A model generated the notes under the pieces. It was not told the origin of the DNA, searched no databases, and worked only from the letters and a program-made list of their open reading frames with translations. Shown piece after piece: positions 17,611 through 26,614 of a stretch of 64,000 nucleotides of DNA. Both the position numbers and the translations under genes were made by a program. Source of the DNA: SAR324 cluster bacterium (GTDB lineage Bacteria > SAR324 > XYD2-FULL-50-16 > HCM1); contig PUHO01000018.1 in NCBI GenBank assembly GCA_002995645.1, positions 1 to 64,000 of the forward strand, read 5' to 3'. Every line of letters starts with the position of its first letter. Position 1 is the stretch's first letter.

Positions 17611-19152
17611 ATGAGTAAAAAAACAACCTATCTGATTTTGCTGATAGTAATAGTGATAATAGCGATTGCTATCTATATAGGGCAAAGTAAAGCCGGCAAA
17701 GCTGTCGCAAAAAATGGTAAAGATATTACCATTGCTCTTGAAGGAACTGTAACTACTCTAGATCCACAAGATGCAACAGTAACTCTTGATATGTCTATCG
17801 CAAAAACAACGTATCAATCTTTATATAAATTTGACGTTAATATGAAACCTGTTCCCTCTTTAGCAACAGGCTTAAAAATGAGTAAAGACGCCAAAATATA
17901 TACAGTTACGTTGAAAAAAAATATTAAGTTTGCCGATGGTACTGATTTTAACGCTGATGCCGTTAAAATTAACCTAGAAAGGCAAATGAATCATAACCTT
18001 AAACGACATTCTCTTGTCGTTAACATAGACAAGGTTGAAGTAGTTGATCCTTATACCGTTAAGATTACACTTAAAAAACCTTTTAACTCTTTCTTAAATA
18101 CGCTAGCATCTCCGTCAGAAGTAATGATCAGTCCGGCAGCACTTGCAAAGTATAAAGATAAAATAAGTGAACATCCAGTAGGTACCGGGCAGTTTATGTT
18201 CAAAGAATGGATACATGGCGATCATGTTACTTTCGTTCCAAATCCTCTTTATAACGGACCTAAAACTAACGTTGCAAGTATAACCTATAAATCAGTTCCG
18301 GAAACCGGTTCTCGTGTGTCAATGATAACGTCCGGGCAAGCACAATGGACTTTCATTTCACCTGAATTATTACCTAAAATAGAAAATAAAAAAAACTTAC
18401 AAGTAGTAAAAACGCCTACTATTATAGCAGTTTATTATACTTTTAACATGCTAGCTCCTACGTTTAAAGATAAACGAGTACGGCAAGCGCTTAATTATGC
18501 AGTAGATAAAAATGCTTTTGTTGATATTGTGTATCAAGGGCTAGCGGTTCCGGCAAAATCAGTTTTTCCAAAAGCAATAGAAACCTTTAAAGAACAACCG
18601 GCGTATACGTATAACGTAGCAAAAGCAAAACAACTTTTAAAAGAAGCAGGCTATCCTAATGGATTTTCTGTTGATATATGGATAAAAAATAATAGTACTT
18701 CGCTAAGATCAGGACAATTCTTGCAACAACAACTAGCGCAAATTGGCGTTAAAGCAAACTTGATTCCACGTGATGTGGCAAGTCACTATGCTTTAGCTAA
18801 AGATATTAAAGAGACGGCACCAAAGAAAAATATTTTAGTGCAAGCAGGTTGGTCTTCTTCTCTAGCAACCGCCGATTGGGCTTTACGACCGCTTTTTACT
18901 GAAGAAGGGACTTCTAATTTTGGAAACTATTATAATACAGAAGTAAATGATAAAATTCATAAAGCTATGACTGTGATTAATCCAGATGATAAAATTAAAA
19001 TATACCAAGACTTGCAAGCAAAAATTTGGGCAGACGTACCTTATATTTTCGGGATTACAGAAACAATGATTACAGCTCATGATAAGAAATTACAGGGCTT
19101 TACGTTTTTACCAGATGAATCTTTTTCTATAGATAATCTACAATATAAATAA
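17611..19152 (+). CDS. Peptide ABC transporter substrate-binding protein, paralogue 2
   Basis: Like paralogue 1 it has 513 residues, and it aligns with it essentially without gaps. Differences cluster in the second half, where ligand-contacting loops are expected (for example TIIAVYYTFNMLAPTFKD against SIMTRNFVFNTLSSAFKD, and SLRSGQFLQQQLAQIGVKAN against AVKEGQFLQQQLTQIGLQVN). The N-terminal anchor and the FADGTDFNADAVK and EHPVGTGQFMFKEW blocks are conserved. It has its own promoter-like sequence and an AAAGGA ribosome-binding site. An altered peptide specificity is inferred, not shown. Confidence 0.9.
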   Translation: MSKKTTYLILLIVIVIIAIAIYIGQSKAGKAVAKNGKDITIALEGTVTTLDPQDATVTLDMSIAKTTYQSLYKFDVNMKPVPSLATGLKMSKDAKIYTVTLKKNIKFADGTDFNADAVKINLERQMNHNLKRHSLVVNIDKVEVVDPYTVKITLKKPFNSFLNTLASPSEVMISPAALAKYKDKISEHPVGTGQFMFKEWIHGDHVTFVPNPLYNGPKTNVASITYKSVPETGSRVSMITSGQAQWTFISPELLPKIENKKNLQVVKTPTIIAVYYTFNMLAPTFKDKRVRQALNYAVDKNAFVDIVYQGLAVPAKSVFPKAIETFKEQPAYTYNVAKAKQLLKEAGYPNGFSVDIWIKNNSTSLRSGQFLQQQLAQIGVKANLIPRDVASHYALAKDIKETAPKKNILVQAGWSSSLATADWALRPLFTEEGTSNFGNYYNTEVNDKIHKAMTVINPDDKIKIYQDLQAKIWADVPYIFGITETMITAHDKKLQGFTFLPDESFSIDNLQYK

Positions 19153-19155
19153 TTT

Positions 19156-19252
19156 ATGTAATTAGGTTAAAGTTGAAAAAATAGAATAGAAGTATATTGT
19201 CAACATACGTAGGACAGTAAGTTGGCAATATCCTATCCTATTCTAGTTATAC
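19156..19252 (+). repeat. Spacer between binding proteins 2 and 3: ATPase-tail echo and altered promoter motif
   Basis: aaaatagaatagaagtatattg at about 19178 corresponds to the ATPase-tail echo of the previous spacer. TTGGCA is at 19222-19227, but the best -10 match (TTATAC at 19247) is 19 bp away, so this promoter looks weakened. Confidence 0.55.
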
Positions 19253-19311
19253 GTTACTATAATGAGTTACCTTAATACAGAGTAAAATAAAACATCTTTA
19301 AAGGAAATAAT

Positions 19312-20838
19312 ATGAGTAAAAAAACAACCTATCTAATTTTGCTACTTGTTATATTGATAATAGCGATTGCTATTTATATAGGACAAAGTAAAACAGGTAA
19401 GGCAGTGGCACATGGTAAGGATATTACTATTGCTTTTGCCGGAAGTATAACTACTCTAGATTCACAAGATGCAATAGCAACTCTTGATATGTCCGTTGCT
19501 AAAACAACGTATCAATCTTTATTTAAATTTGACGTTAATATGAAACCTGTTCCCTCTTTAGCAACAGGCTTAAAAATGAGTAAAGACGCAAAAGAATATA
19601 CAGTTACGTTGAAAAAAAATATTAAGTTTGCCGATGGTACTGATTTTAACGCCGATGCCGTTAAAATTAACCTAGAAAGGCAAATGAATAATAAACTTAG
19701 GCGGCATTCTCTTGTTGTTAATATAGATAAGGTTGAAGTAGTTGATCCTTATACCGTTAAGATTACACTTAAAACACCTTTTAACTCTTTCTTGAATACG
19801 CTAGCTCATCCGGCAGAAGTAATGATCAGCCCAACAGCACTTGCAAAGTATAAAGATAAAATAAGCGAACATCCGGTAGGAACAGGGCAATTTATGTTCA
19901 AAGAATGGGTACATGGTGATCATGCTACATTTGTTCCTAATCCTCTTTATAACGGACCTCAAACTAACGTTGCCAGTATAACTTATAAATCAGTTCCCGA
20001 AGTTGGTTCGCGATTATCAATGATAACGTCCGGACAAGCGCAATGGGCTTTCATTTCACCTGAATTAGCAGCTAAAGTAGAAAATAACAAAGATTTGCAA
20101 GTAGTAAAAACGCCTAGTATTATAGCTTCGTACTATGTGTTTAACATGCTATCCCCTACATTTAAAGATATACGTGTACGGCAAGCACTTAATTATGCAG
20201 TAGATAAAGAGGCTTTTGTTAATATTGTATATGCAGGGCTAGCAGTTCCGTCAAAATCAGTTTTTCCGAAAGCAATAGAAACCTTTAAAGAACAACCGGC
20301 GTATACGTATAACATAGCAAAAGCAAAACAACTTTTAAAAGAAGCCGGTTATCCTAATGGTTTTTCTCTTGATATATGGACAGGGAACACTAGTATATCA
20401 CTAAAATCAGGAGAATTCTTGCAACAACAACTAGCGCAAATTGGCGTTAAAGCCAACATTATCCCACATGATGCAGCAAGCCACTCTTCTTTAGCTCAAC
20501 GTATTAAAAAGAAAAGTATTTTACTGCAAGTAGGTTGGTCTTCTTCTCTAGCAACCGCCGATTGGGCTTTACGACCGATTCTTGCTAAAGAAGGAACTGC
20601 TAATTTTGGGAACTATTATAATGCAGAAGTAAATGATGAAATTCATAAAGCTATGACTGTGACTAATCCAGATGATAAAGTTAAAATATACCAAGACTTG
20701 CAAGCAAAAATTTGGGCAGACGCTCCTTATATTTTTGGGGTTACAGAAACAATGATTGGCGTCTATGATAAGAAATTGCACGGCTATACACTCTTACCGG
20801 ATCGATCTTTTTCTATAGATAATTTACAATATAAATAA
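19312..20838 (+). CDS. Peptide ABC transporter substrate-binding protein, paralogue 3
   Basis: This 508-residue member of the tandem family starts exactly 1701 bp after paralogue 2. It is shorter through small deletions, one just after the membrane anchor (AVAHGKDIT instead of AVAKNGKDIT) and one near 395-400 (LAQRIKKKSILLQVGW). The first ~290 residues are nearly identical to the other copies; the binding region again differs (WTGNTSISLKSGEFLQQQ, IPHDAASHSSLAQR). The MSKKTTYLI start and N-terminal anchor are retained, and no lipobox cysteine is seen. Confidence 0.9.
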   Translation: MSKKTTYLILLLVILIIAIAIYIGQSKTGKAVAHGKDITIAFAGSITTLDSQDAIATLDMSVAKTTYQSLFKFDVNMKPVPSLATGLKMSKDAKEYTVTLKKNIKFADGTDFNADAVKINLERQMNNKLRRHSLVVNIDKVEVVDPYTVKITLKTPFNSFLNTLAHPAEVMISPTALAKYKDKISEHPVGTGQFMFKEWVHGDHATFVPNPLYNGPQTNVASITYKSVPEVGSRLSMITSGQAQWAFISPELAAKVENNKDLQVVKTPSIIASYYVFNMLSPTFKDIRVRQALNYAVDKEAFVNIVYAGLAVPSKSVFPKAIETFKEQPAYTYNIAKAKQLLKEAGYPNGFSLDIWTGNTSISLKSGEFLQQQLAQIGVKANIIPHDAASHSSLAQRIKKKSILLQVGWSSSLATADWALRPILAKEGTANFGNYYNAEVNDEIHKAMTVTNPDDKVKIYQDLQAKIWADAPYIFGVTETMIGVYDKKLHGYTLLPDRSFSIDNLQYK

Positions 20839-20859
20839 TTTATCTAACTTAATCTAATT

Positions 20860-20937
20860 GATGTAATTAGGTTAAAGTTGAAAAAATAGAATAGACTTAT
20901 ATTGCCAAAATACATAATAACAGTAAGTTGGCAATAT
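20860..20937 (+). repeat. Spacer between binding proteins 3 and 4: inverted repeat and ATPase-tail echo
   Basis: atgtaattaggttaaagttg and the following tagaataga match the spacer before paralogue 3. A perfect 10-bp inverted repeat, atattgccaa (20899-20908) and ttggcaatat (20928-20937), frames the rest. It could be a weak terminator for paralogue 3 or a processing stem; no T-tract follows. Confidence 0.5.
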
Positions 20938-21012
20938 TCTATTTTAGTTATGCGTTACTATAGCGAGTTACCTGAATACACAGTAAAATAAAAGAACTTT
21001 AAAGGAAATGAT

Positions 21013-22551
21013 ATGAGTAAAAAAACAACCTATCTAATTTCGTTACTTGTTATATTGATAATAGCGATTGCTATTTATATAGGACAGAGTAAAACCGGCA
21101 AGGCAGTTTCGCACGGTAAGGATATTACTATTGCTTTTGGAGGAACGGTAACTTCACTAGATCCACAAGATGCAACAGTAACGCTTGATATGTCTATCGC
21201 AAAAACAACGTATCAATCTTTATTTAAGTTTGACGTTAATATGAACCTTATTCCGTCTTTAGCAACTGGTTCAACTATGAGTAAAGACGCAAAAATATAT
21301 ACAATTACGTTGAAAAAAAATATTAAATTTGCTGATGGTACTGATTTTAATGCTAATGCTGTTAAAATTAACCTAGAAAGGCAAATGAATAAAAAACTTA
21401 AACGACATATTCTTGTAGCGAATATAGATAAGGTTGAAGTAGTTGATCCTTATACTGTTAAAATTATACTTAAAAAGCCTTATAACTCTTTCTTAAATAC
21501 ACTAGGTAACCCGTCAGAAGTAATAATCAGTCCGGCAGCGCTAGCAAAATATAAAGATAAAATAAACGAACATCCAGTAGGAACAGGGCAATTTATGTTC
21601 AAAGAATGGGTACATGGTGATCATGTTACTTTTGTTCCTAATCCTCTTTATAACGGACCTCAAACTAATGTTGCCAGTATAACATATAAATCAATTCCGG
21701 AAGCAGGTTCCCGTGTTTCAATGGTAACGTCCGGGCAAGCACAATGGAGCTTCATTTCGCCTGAATTATTACCTAAAGTAGAAAACAACAAAGATTTAAA
21801 AGTAGTAAAAACACCTAGTATTATAGCAATCTTCTATACTTTGAACATGCTAGCTCCTACGTTTAAAGATAAACGAGTACGGCAAGCTCTTAATTATGCA
21901 GTAGATAAAAATGCTTGGATTAATGTTGTAGATCAAGGGCTAGCGGTTCCAGCAAAATCAATTTTCCCAAAAGCAATAGAAACCTTTAAAGAACAACCGG
22001 CATATACGTATAACATAAAAAAAGCAAAACAACTTTTAAAAGAAGCAGGCTATCCTAATGGATTTTCTGTTGACATATGGATAAAAAATAATAGTAGCGC
22101 ACTAAGGTCAGGCGAATTCTTGCAACAACAACTAGCGCAAGTTGGCGTTAAAGCAAGCCTTATTCCACGTGATGTGGCAAGTCACTATTCTTTAGCAATA
22201 CATATTAAAGACACCGATCCAAAGAAAAATATTTTAGTACAATCAGGTTGGTCTGCTTCGTCTGCAACAGCAGATTGGGCTTTACGACCTCTTCTTTCTA
22301 AAGAAGGAAGTTTTAATTTTGGAAACTATTATAATGCGAAACTAGAACAAGAAATGCAACAAGCAACTACGCTGATTAATTCAGATGATAAAATTAAAAT
22401 GTATCAAGATTTGCAACAAAAACTTTGGGCAGACGCACCTTATATCTTCGGTACTGTTTCCTCAATGCTTTCTGTTCAAGATAAGAAATTACACGGATGC
22501 ACACTCTTACCGGATCAATCTTTTGTAATAGATAACCTACAATATAAATAA
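21013..22551 (+). CDS. Peptide ABC transporter substrate-binding protein, paralogue 4
   Basis: The 512-residue copy starts 1701 bp after paralogue 3 and lies just before the permease genes. It is the most divergent of the four (MNLIPSLATGSTMSKD, INVVDQGLAVPAKS, and a distinct C-terminal third with NAKLEQEMQQATTLINSDDK and a cysteine in LHGCTLLPDQSF). The binding-protein family-5 framework and the N-terminal anchor are kept. It could bind the most different ligand of the set. A spacer of 38 bp without a terminator leads to dppB. Confidence 0.9.
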   Translation: MSKKTTYLISLLVILIIAIAIYIGQSKTGKAVSHGKDITIAFGGTVTSLDPQDATVTLDMSIAKTTYQSLFKFDVNMNLIPSLATGSTMSKDAKIYTITLKKNIKFADGTDFNANAVKINLERQMNKKLKRHILVANIDKVEVVDPYTVKIILKKPYNSFLNTLGNPSEVIISPAALAKYKDKINEHPVGTGQFMFKEWVHGDHVTFVPNPLYNGPQTNVASITYKSIPEAGSRVSMVTSGQAQWSFISPELLPKVENNKDLKVVKTPSIIAIFYTLNMLAPTFKDKRVRQALNYAVDKNAWINVVDQGLAVPAKSIFPKAIETFKEQPAYTYNIKKAKQLLKEAGYPNGFSVDIWIKNNSSALRSGEFLQQQLAQVGVKASLIPRDVASHYSLAIHIKDTDPKKNILVQSGWSASSATADWALRPLLSKEGSFNFGNYYNAKLEQEMQQATTLINSDDKIKMYQDLQQKLWADAPYIFGTVSSMLSVQDKKLHGCTLLPDQSFVIDNLQYK

Positions 22552-22589
22552 TAAATAATTTATATAAATCACGAATAAGAGCGAGCACA

Positions 22590-23507
22590 ATGTCAAAATA
22601 TATTATTAAACGGATTATAGGCATTTTTATTGTAATGTTTATTGTATCTATTTTCATCTTTATGTTTATCCATCTGTTGCCCGGCGATCCTGTTCGTATG
22701 CTTGCCGGACCAGATGCAACAAAACAAGATCTTATTAATTTAAGAGAACGTCTTGGTTTAAATGATTCTTTGTTAATACAATATCAAAAATTCATATTAA
22801 ATATGATTCATATGAATCTAGGGACTTCTTTAAAAACAGGAAGCTCTGTTATTTCAGAGCTAAGCGCAAGGTATAAACTTACCTTTTTGCTAGCGCTTAG
22901 TAGCTTTTGGTATATACCTTTCGGAATCTTTCTTGGTGCGTTTGCGGCTATTCATAAAACAAAATTACCGGATACACTAGGAATGTTTATTGCCGTTATT
23001 GGTCTTTCTATACCGGAATTTTGGTTTGGTCTTTTATTAATGCAATGGTTTGCTTCTCAACTTGGCTGGTTTAACTCTACCGGCTTTAGTTCTTGGAAAG
23101 ATTTAGTCTTACCTTGCGTTGCTCTTGGTGCTAATAGTTTTGCGTTTTTAGCTAGGTTTACTCGATCCGCTTTTTTAGACGTTTTATCAGAAAACTACAT
23201 TAAAACAGCACGTGCTAAAGGCTTAATGGAAACAAAAGTTATTTGGAAACATGCTTGCAAAAACGCAACCCTTCCCATTATTACTATTACGGCATTACAG
23301 CTAGGTTCTTTACTTGGCGGTTCTATTGTCATTGAAAACGTATTTGCTTTGCCGGGATTGGGAAGACTATTAATTGACTCTGTTAACGTAAGAGATTATC
23401 CGGTAGTACAAGTTCTTTTGCTTTATTACTCTCTACTATTCGTTGTTATTAACTTTATAGTAGATATGATTTATATGTTAGTAAATCCACAAATTAGATT
23501 AAAATAA
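22590..23507 (+). CDS. dppB: Dipeptide/oligopeptide ABC transporter permease (DppB/OppB family)
   Basis: This 305-residue inner-membrane permease has about six helices. The N-terminal IIKRIIGIFIVMFIVSIFIF with HLLPGDPVRMLAG is typical of DppB, and the conserved EAA-type loop (ENYIKTARAKGLMETKVIWKHACKN) contacts the ATPase. It pairs with the DppC-type gene 39 bp downstream and shares the upstream fused ATPase and four binding proteins. Confidence 0.92.
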   Translation: MSKYIIKRIIGIFIVMFIVSIFIFMFIHLLPGDPVRMLAGPDATKQDLINLRERLGLNDSLLIQYQKFILNMIHMNLGTSLKTGSSVISELSARYKLTFLLALSSFWYIPFGIFLGAFAAIHKTKLPDTLGMFIAVIGLSIPEFWFGLLLMQWFASQLGWFNSTGFSSWKDLVLPCVALGANSFAFLARFTRSAFLDVLSENYIKTARAKGLMETKVIWKHACKNATLPIITITALQLGSLLGGSIVIENVFALPGLGRLLIDSVNVRDYPVVQVLLLYYSLLFVVINFIVDMIYMLVNPQIRLK

Positions 23508-23546
23508 TGAACAATTTATATATTATTTGTAAAACAAGGAATAGTA

Positions 23547-24449
23547 ATGGGACCGATTAGCCAACAAAAAACTTCTATAGAAGATATAATAACAAAGAAA
23601 ACTTCTGTAAAAAACTATTCTCCTTTTAAGCTGTTTATACTTAAATTTAGGACGCACAAGCCGGCGGTAGTTTGTTTCTTTTTATTAATTATAATAATAG
23701 CACTAGCTTTCTTAGCACCTTTGCTTGCCCCGTTTGATCCGGCAGCAATAGATTACAAACATACTTTGCTTTCGCCTTCATGGCATCATTTAGCAGGCAC
23801 CGACGTATATGGTCGTGATATATTTTCTCGTTTGCTTTATGGCGCGCGCGTTTCTTTGAGCATTGGATTTTGCGCTGTTTTTATTGGCGCTATACTTGGT
23901 ACCATTATTGGTGTCATGAGCGGTTTTTTCGGTGGTATTTTTGATAGTATTGTCATGCGTATTGCCGACGTTCTTTTTGCTTTCCCTAGTTTCTTGTTAG
24001 CTATTGGAATCGTTGCTGTTCTTGGACCGGGCGTTATTAATTTAGTTATTGCTATTGCCACTTTTTGTACGCCTACGTTTGCAAGAATCGCAAGAAGTAG
24101 TACTTTAAATGTGTTGCATTTACAATATATTACAGCAGCAAGAACAATGGGAGCTAGTAAATGGCGTATTATGTTTATTCATATTTTACCTAGTACGTTA
24201 AGTCATGTAATCGTATACCTTAGTATGCGTGTAGGAACGGCTATTCTTACGGCGGCAGGTTTAAGCTTTCTTGGATTAGGCGTACAACCGCCTTCGCCAG
24301 AGTGGGGCGCTATGCTTGCACTTGGAAGAGATTATATAGGCGTTGCTAATCATTTGACTATCTTTCCGGGAATTTGTATTTCCGTTACTGTGTTAGCATG
24401 TAACGTATTAGGAGACGGGCTACGTTCCGCTTTAGATCCTAAAGCATAA
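23547..24449 (+). CDS. dppC: Dipeptide/oligopeptide ABC transporter permease (DppC/OppC family)
   Basis: The 300-residue protein has the DppC layout: an N-terminal cytoplasmic extension, a first helix near 40-60, the periplasmic HLAGTDVYGRDIFSRLLYGARVSL motif, then five helices and the EAA loop (QYITAARTMGASKWRIMFIHILP). The C-terminal LGDGLRSALDPKA is diagnostic. It forms the translocation pore with DppB. The peptidase gene follows after 21 bp, so peptides are probably imported and then hydrolysed by products of the same cluster. Confidence 0.93.
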   Translation: MGPISQQKTSIEDIITKKTSVKNYSPFKLFILKFRTHKPAVVCFFLLIIIIALAFLAPLLAPFDPAAIDYKHTLLSPSWHHLAGTDVYGRDIFSRLLYGARVSLSIGFCAVFIGAILGTIIGVMSGFFGGIFDSIVMRIADVLFAFPSFLLAIGIVAVLGPGVINLVIAIATFCTPTFARIARSSTLNVLHLQYITAARTMGASKWRIMFIHILPSTLSHVIVYLSMRVGTAILTAAGLSFLGLGVQPPSPEWGAMLALGRDYIGVANHLTIFPGICISVTVLACNVLGDGLRSALDPKA

Positions 24450-24470
24450 CTACTAGTTAAAAAAGAAAGC

Positions 24471-25643
24471 ATGCAAGTTCTTATTAAAAATGCAGATCTA
24501 TACGCACCAAAGCGATTAGGCAAGAAAGATATTTTACTTTCAGCAACGAAAGTTTTAGCTATAGAAAACAGTATAGATGAAAAGCGATTATACGGGGCAT
24601 ATGAAGTAATTGACGCAAAAGGACGGTTAGCAGTTCCGGGGTTTATAGACACACATCAGCATTTTACAGGCGGTGGCGGCGAAGGGAGTTTCAAAACGCG
24701 TGTTCCGGAGCTATTGTTAACAGATCAAACTTTGAACGGCGTTACAACGGCGCTAGGATTGCTTGGCACGGATTCCCAAACAAGGAGCATAGAAAACCTA
24801 TACGCTAAGACAATGGCGTTTAGAGAAGAAGGTATTTCTTCTTATATGCTAACTGGATCGTATGCTTACCCCTCACCAACACTTACAAACGACGTTGAAA
24901 GAGATATTGTTTTTTTAGAGCCGGTTATAGGGGTTAAATTAGCTATTTCAGATCATAGAGGACCTTATACTACAATAGACGATATTGCTTTCTTAACGTC
25001 AAAAGTACGTGTTGCCTCATTAGTTGCCGGGAAAGCCGGTATTATTACGTTACATACCGGTATTGGCAAAAATCAGCTTAAGCAAATACGCAAAGTAATT
25101 GAAAAAACAGATTATTCGCCGCGTACGTTTGTCCCTACGCATATTAACAGAGAAGATATTTTTGAAGAAGCATTAAACTTAGCTCGTTTAGGTGCTATTA
25201 TTGACGGGACGGCAGTTAGTAAAGAACGGTTTGAACAAGGAACAAGGCTATCTTGCGCAGAAGCAACTAAGCTGGCAAAAGAAGAAAACCTTTTAAATCA
25301 ATTTACGTTTAGCAGTGATGCCGGCGGATCACTTCCGGTGTGGAATGAAGACAGAACGAAAATGATCGGTATGGGCGTAGGATCGCCAAATACGTTGTTA
25401 TTAGAGCTACAAAGAGGTATAGAGAACTATGCTTTAACCTTAGAAGATATGTTGCAACCGCTTACAGTGAATGCCGCAAAGCAACTTGGCTTAGCCACAA
25501 AAAAAGGGCAAGTTAACATTGGTTATGATGCAGACCTATTGTTATTAGATCGTTCTACACTTGCTATTGACTACTGTATTGCCCAAGGTGCTATTATGGT
25601 AGAAGAAGGCAAGGCGCGCATTAAAGGTACGTTTGAAACCTAA
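24471..25643 (+). CDS. iadA: Isoaspartyl dipeptidase (beta-aspartyl peptidase)
   Basis: The 390-residue zinc amidohydrolase cleaves beta-linked Asp-X dipeptides arising from protein damage (EC 3.4.19.5). All active-site positions known from the E. coli enzyme can be placed: H62 and H64 (DTHQH), the glutamate of GGGGE (E71), carbamylated K156 (GVKLAISDH), H195 (LHTG), H224 (PTHINR) and D283 (SSDAGG). The end KGTFET matches the family. It closes the peptide-import cluster, so imported isoAsp dipeptides are a likely substrate. Confidence 0.93.
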   Translation: MQVLIKNADLYAPKRLGKKDILLSATKVLAIENSIDEKRLYGAYEVIDAKGRLAVPGFIDTHQHFTGGGGEGSFKTRVPELLLTDQTLNGVTTALGLLGTDSQTRSIENLYAKTMAFREEGISSYMLTGSYAYPSPTLTNDVERDIVFLEPVIGVKLAISDHRGPYTTIDDIAFLTSKVRVASLVAGKAGIITLHTGIGKNQLKQIRKVIEKTDYSPRTFVPTHINREDIFEEALNLARLGAIIDGTAVSKERFEQGTRLSCAEATKLAKEENLLNQFTFSSDAGGSLPVWNEDRTKMIGMGVGSPNTLLLELQRGIENYALTLEDMLQPLTVNAAKQLGLATKKGQVNIGYDADLLLLDRSTLAIDYCIAQGAIMVEEGKARIKGTFET

Positions 25644-25661
25644 CCTTCTTATACATAGCGT

Positions 25662-26513
25662 TTATACAGCGAACCAAGGTGCAAAATAGGTCGGTATAGC
25701 GTTATATTCTTTAGTATAGCCTATAAGCTTCTCTGTTTGTATATCAATCGGCATATCTTCCTTTATTTTAGAGCTTAAAATACCTTGTATAATTAATAAG
25801 CTATCTACGTTTTGCTCGTTTGCCATAGCAATATCATGCTCCATTGAATCACCAATAACAATAATTTTAGGATCTTTTGTTTTAATGCGATTAAACGCAT
25901 ATTGATACATTAAAGGAAAAGGTTTTCCTAGCTTAGCCATAACAGTTCCCCCGTTTTGTTCGTACACATTGGCAATATGACCTGTGTTCAACGTAGTTTT
26001 ACCGTTTTGTATACTCCATACGTCGGCATTTAAGCAAACAAGAGGAATGTTTTTATCTATCACGCTAAGCAGTAAATCTATCCATTCTTGATGCGAGCCT
26101 TGTTCAATACTAGCTAAAATAATAAAGTCCGCATCAGTAATATTTTCAACTTTCGTAATCGGCAAACCGTCTAACACGCCGTCACTTCCTTTATTAATCA
26201 TGTAACAAGTTTGCATAGCCGTAGGAAATAAAGTTTGTTTATGGCATTCATGCCAAAAAACCTCACCAGACGAAACTACGTCTTGATATAAATTGCGAGC
26301 AATACCGCATTTTTCTAATACTTTTGTATTAAATTCAGATCGTTTGCCTGAATTGGAGACAATAATTACTTCTTTATTTTGTTCTTGCAAAAAGGTGAGT
26401 GTTTTCACAACATTAGGGTAGGCTTGCACGCCGTCATGTAAAACGCCCCATTGATCTAATAAAAAAGTAGTATATTGTTCAAGAATCGGTTGTATTTTTT
26501 CGTAATAAAGCAT
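25662..26513 (-). CDS. HAD-superfamily class IIA hydrolase (NagD-like, TIGR01459-type)
   Basis: This 283-residue protein carries the HAD nucleophile motif as LLDQWGVLHDG (residues 18-28), motif II in VIIVSNSGKRSEF, and the C-terminal motif IVIGDSMEHDIAMA. The Q at the usual D/N position after the nucleophile and the following WGV are typical of the TIGR01459 group, common in alphaproteobacteria. A phosphatase of unknown sugar-phosphate or nucleotide substrate is likely. It is convergent with iadA, with an 18-bp gap, and its upstream region faces the integrase gene. Confidence 0.85.
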   Translation of the reverse strand: MLYYEKIQPILEQYTTFLLDQWGVLHDGVQAYPNVVKTLTFLQEQNKEVIIVSNSGKRSEFNTKVLEKCGIARNLYQDVVSSGEVFWHECHKQTLFPTAMQTCYMINKGSDGVLDGLPITKVENITDADFIILASIEQGSHQEWIDLLLSVIDKNIPLVCLNADVWSIQNGKTTLNTGHIANVYEQNGGTVMAKLGKPFPLMYQYAFNRIKTKDPKIIVIGDSMEHDIAMANEQNVDSLLIIQGILSSKIKEDMPIDIQTEKLIGYTKEYNAIPTYFAPWFAV

Positions 26514-26614
26514 ATAGTTTTACCAAAAGAATAAGTAATATTGATTTTAATAGTAAAAGAGTTTATATTATAATATATAAAATAATAAGTCAATAAAGAG
26601 AGTGTAATAAAAAT

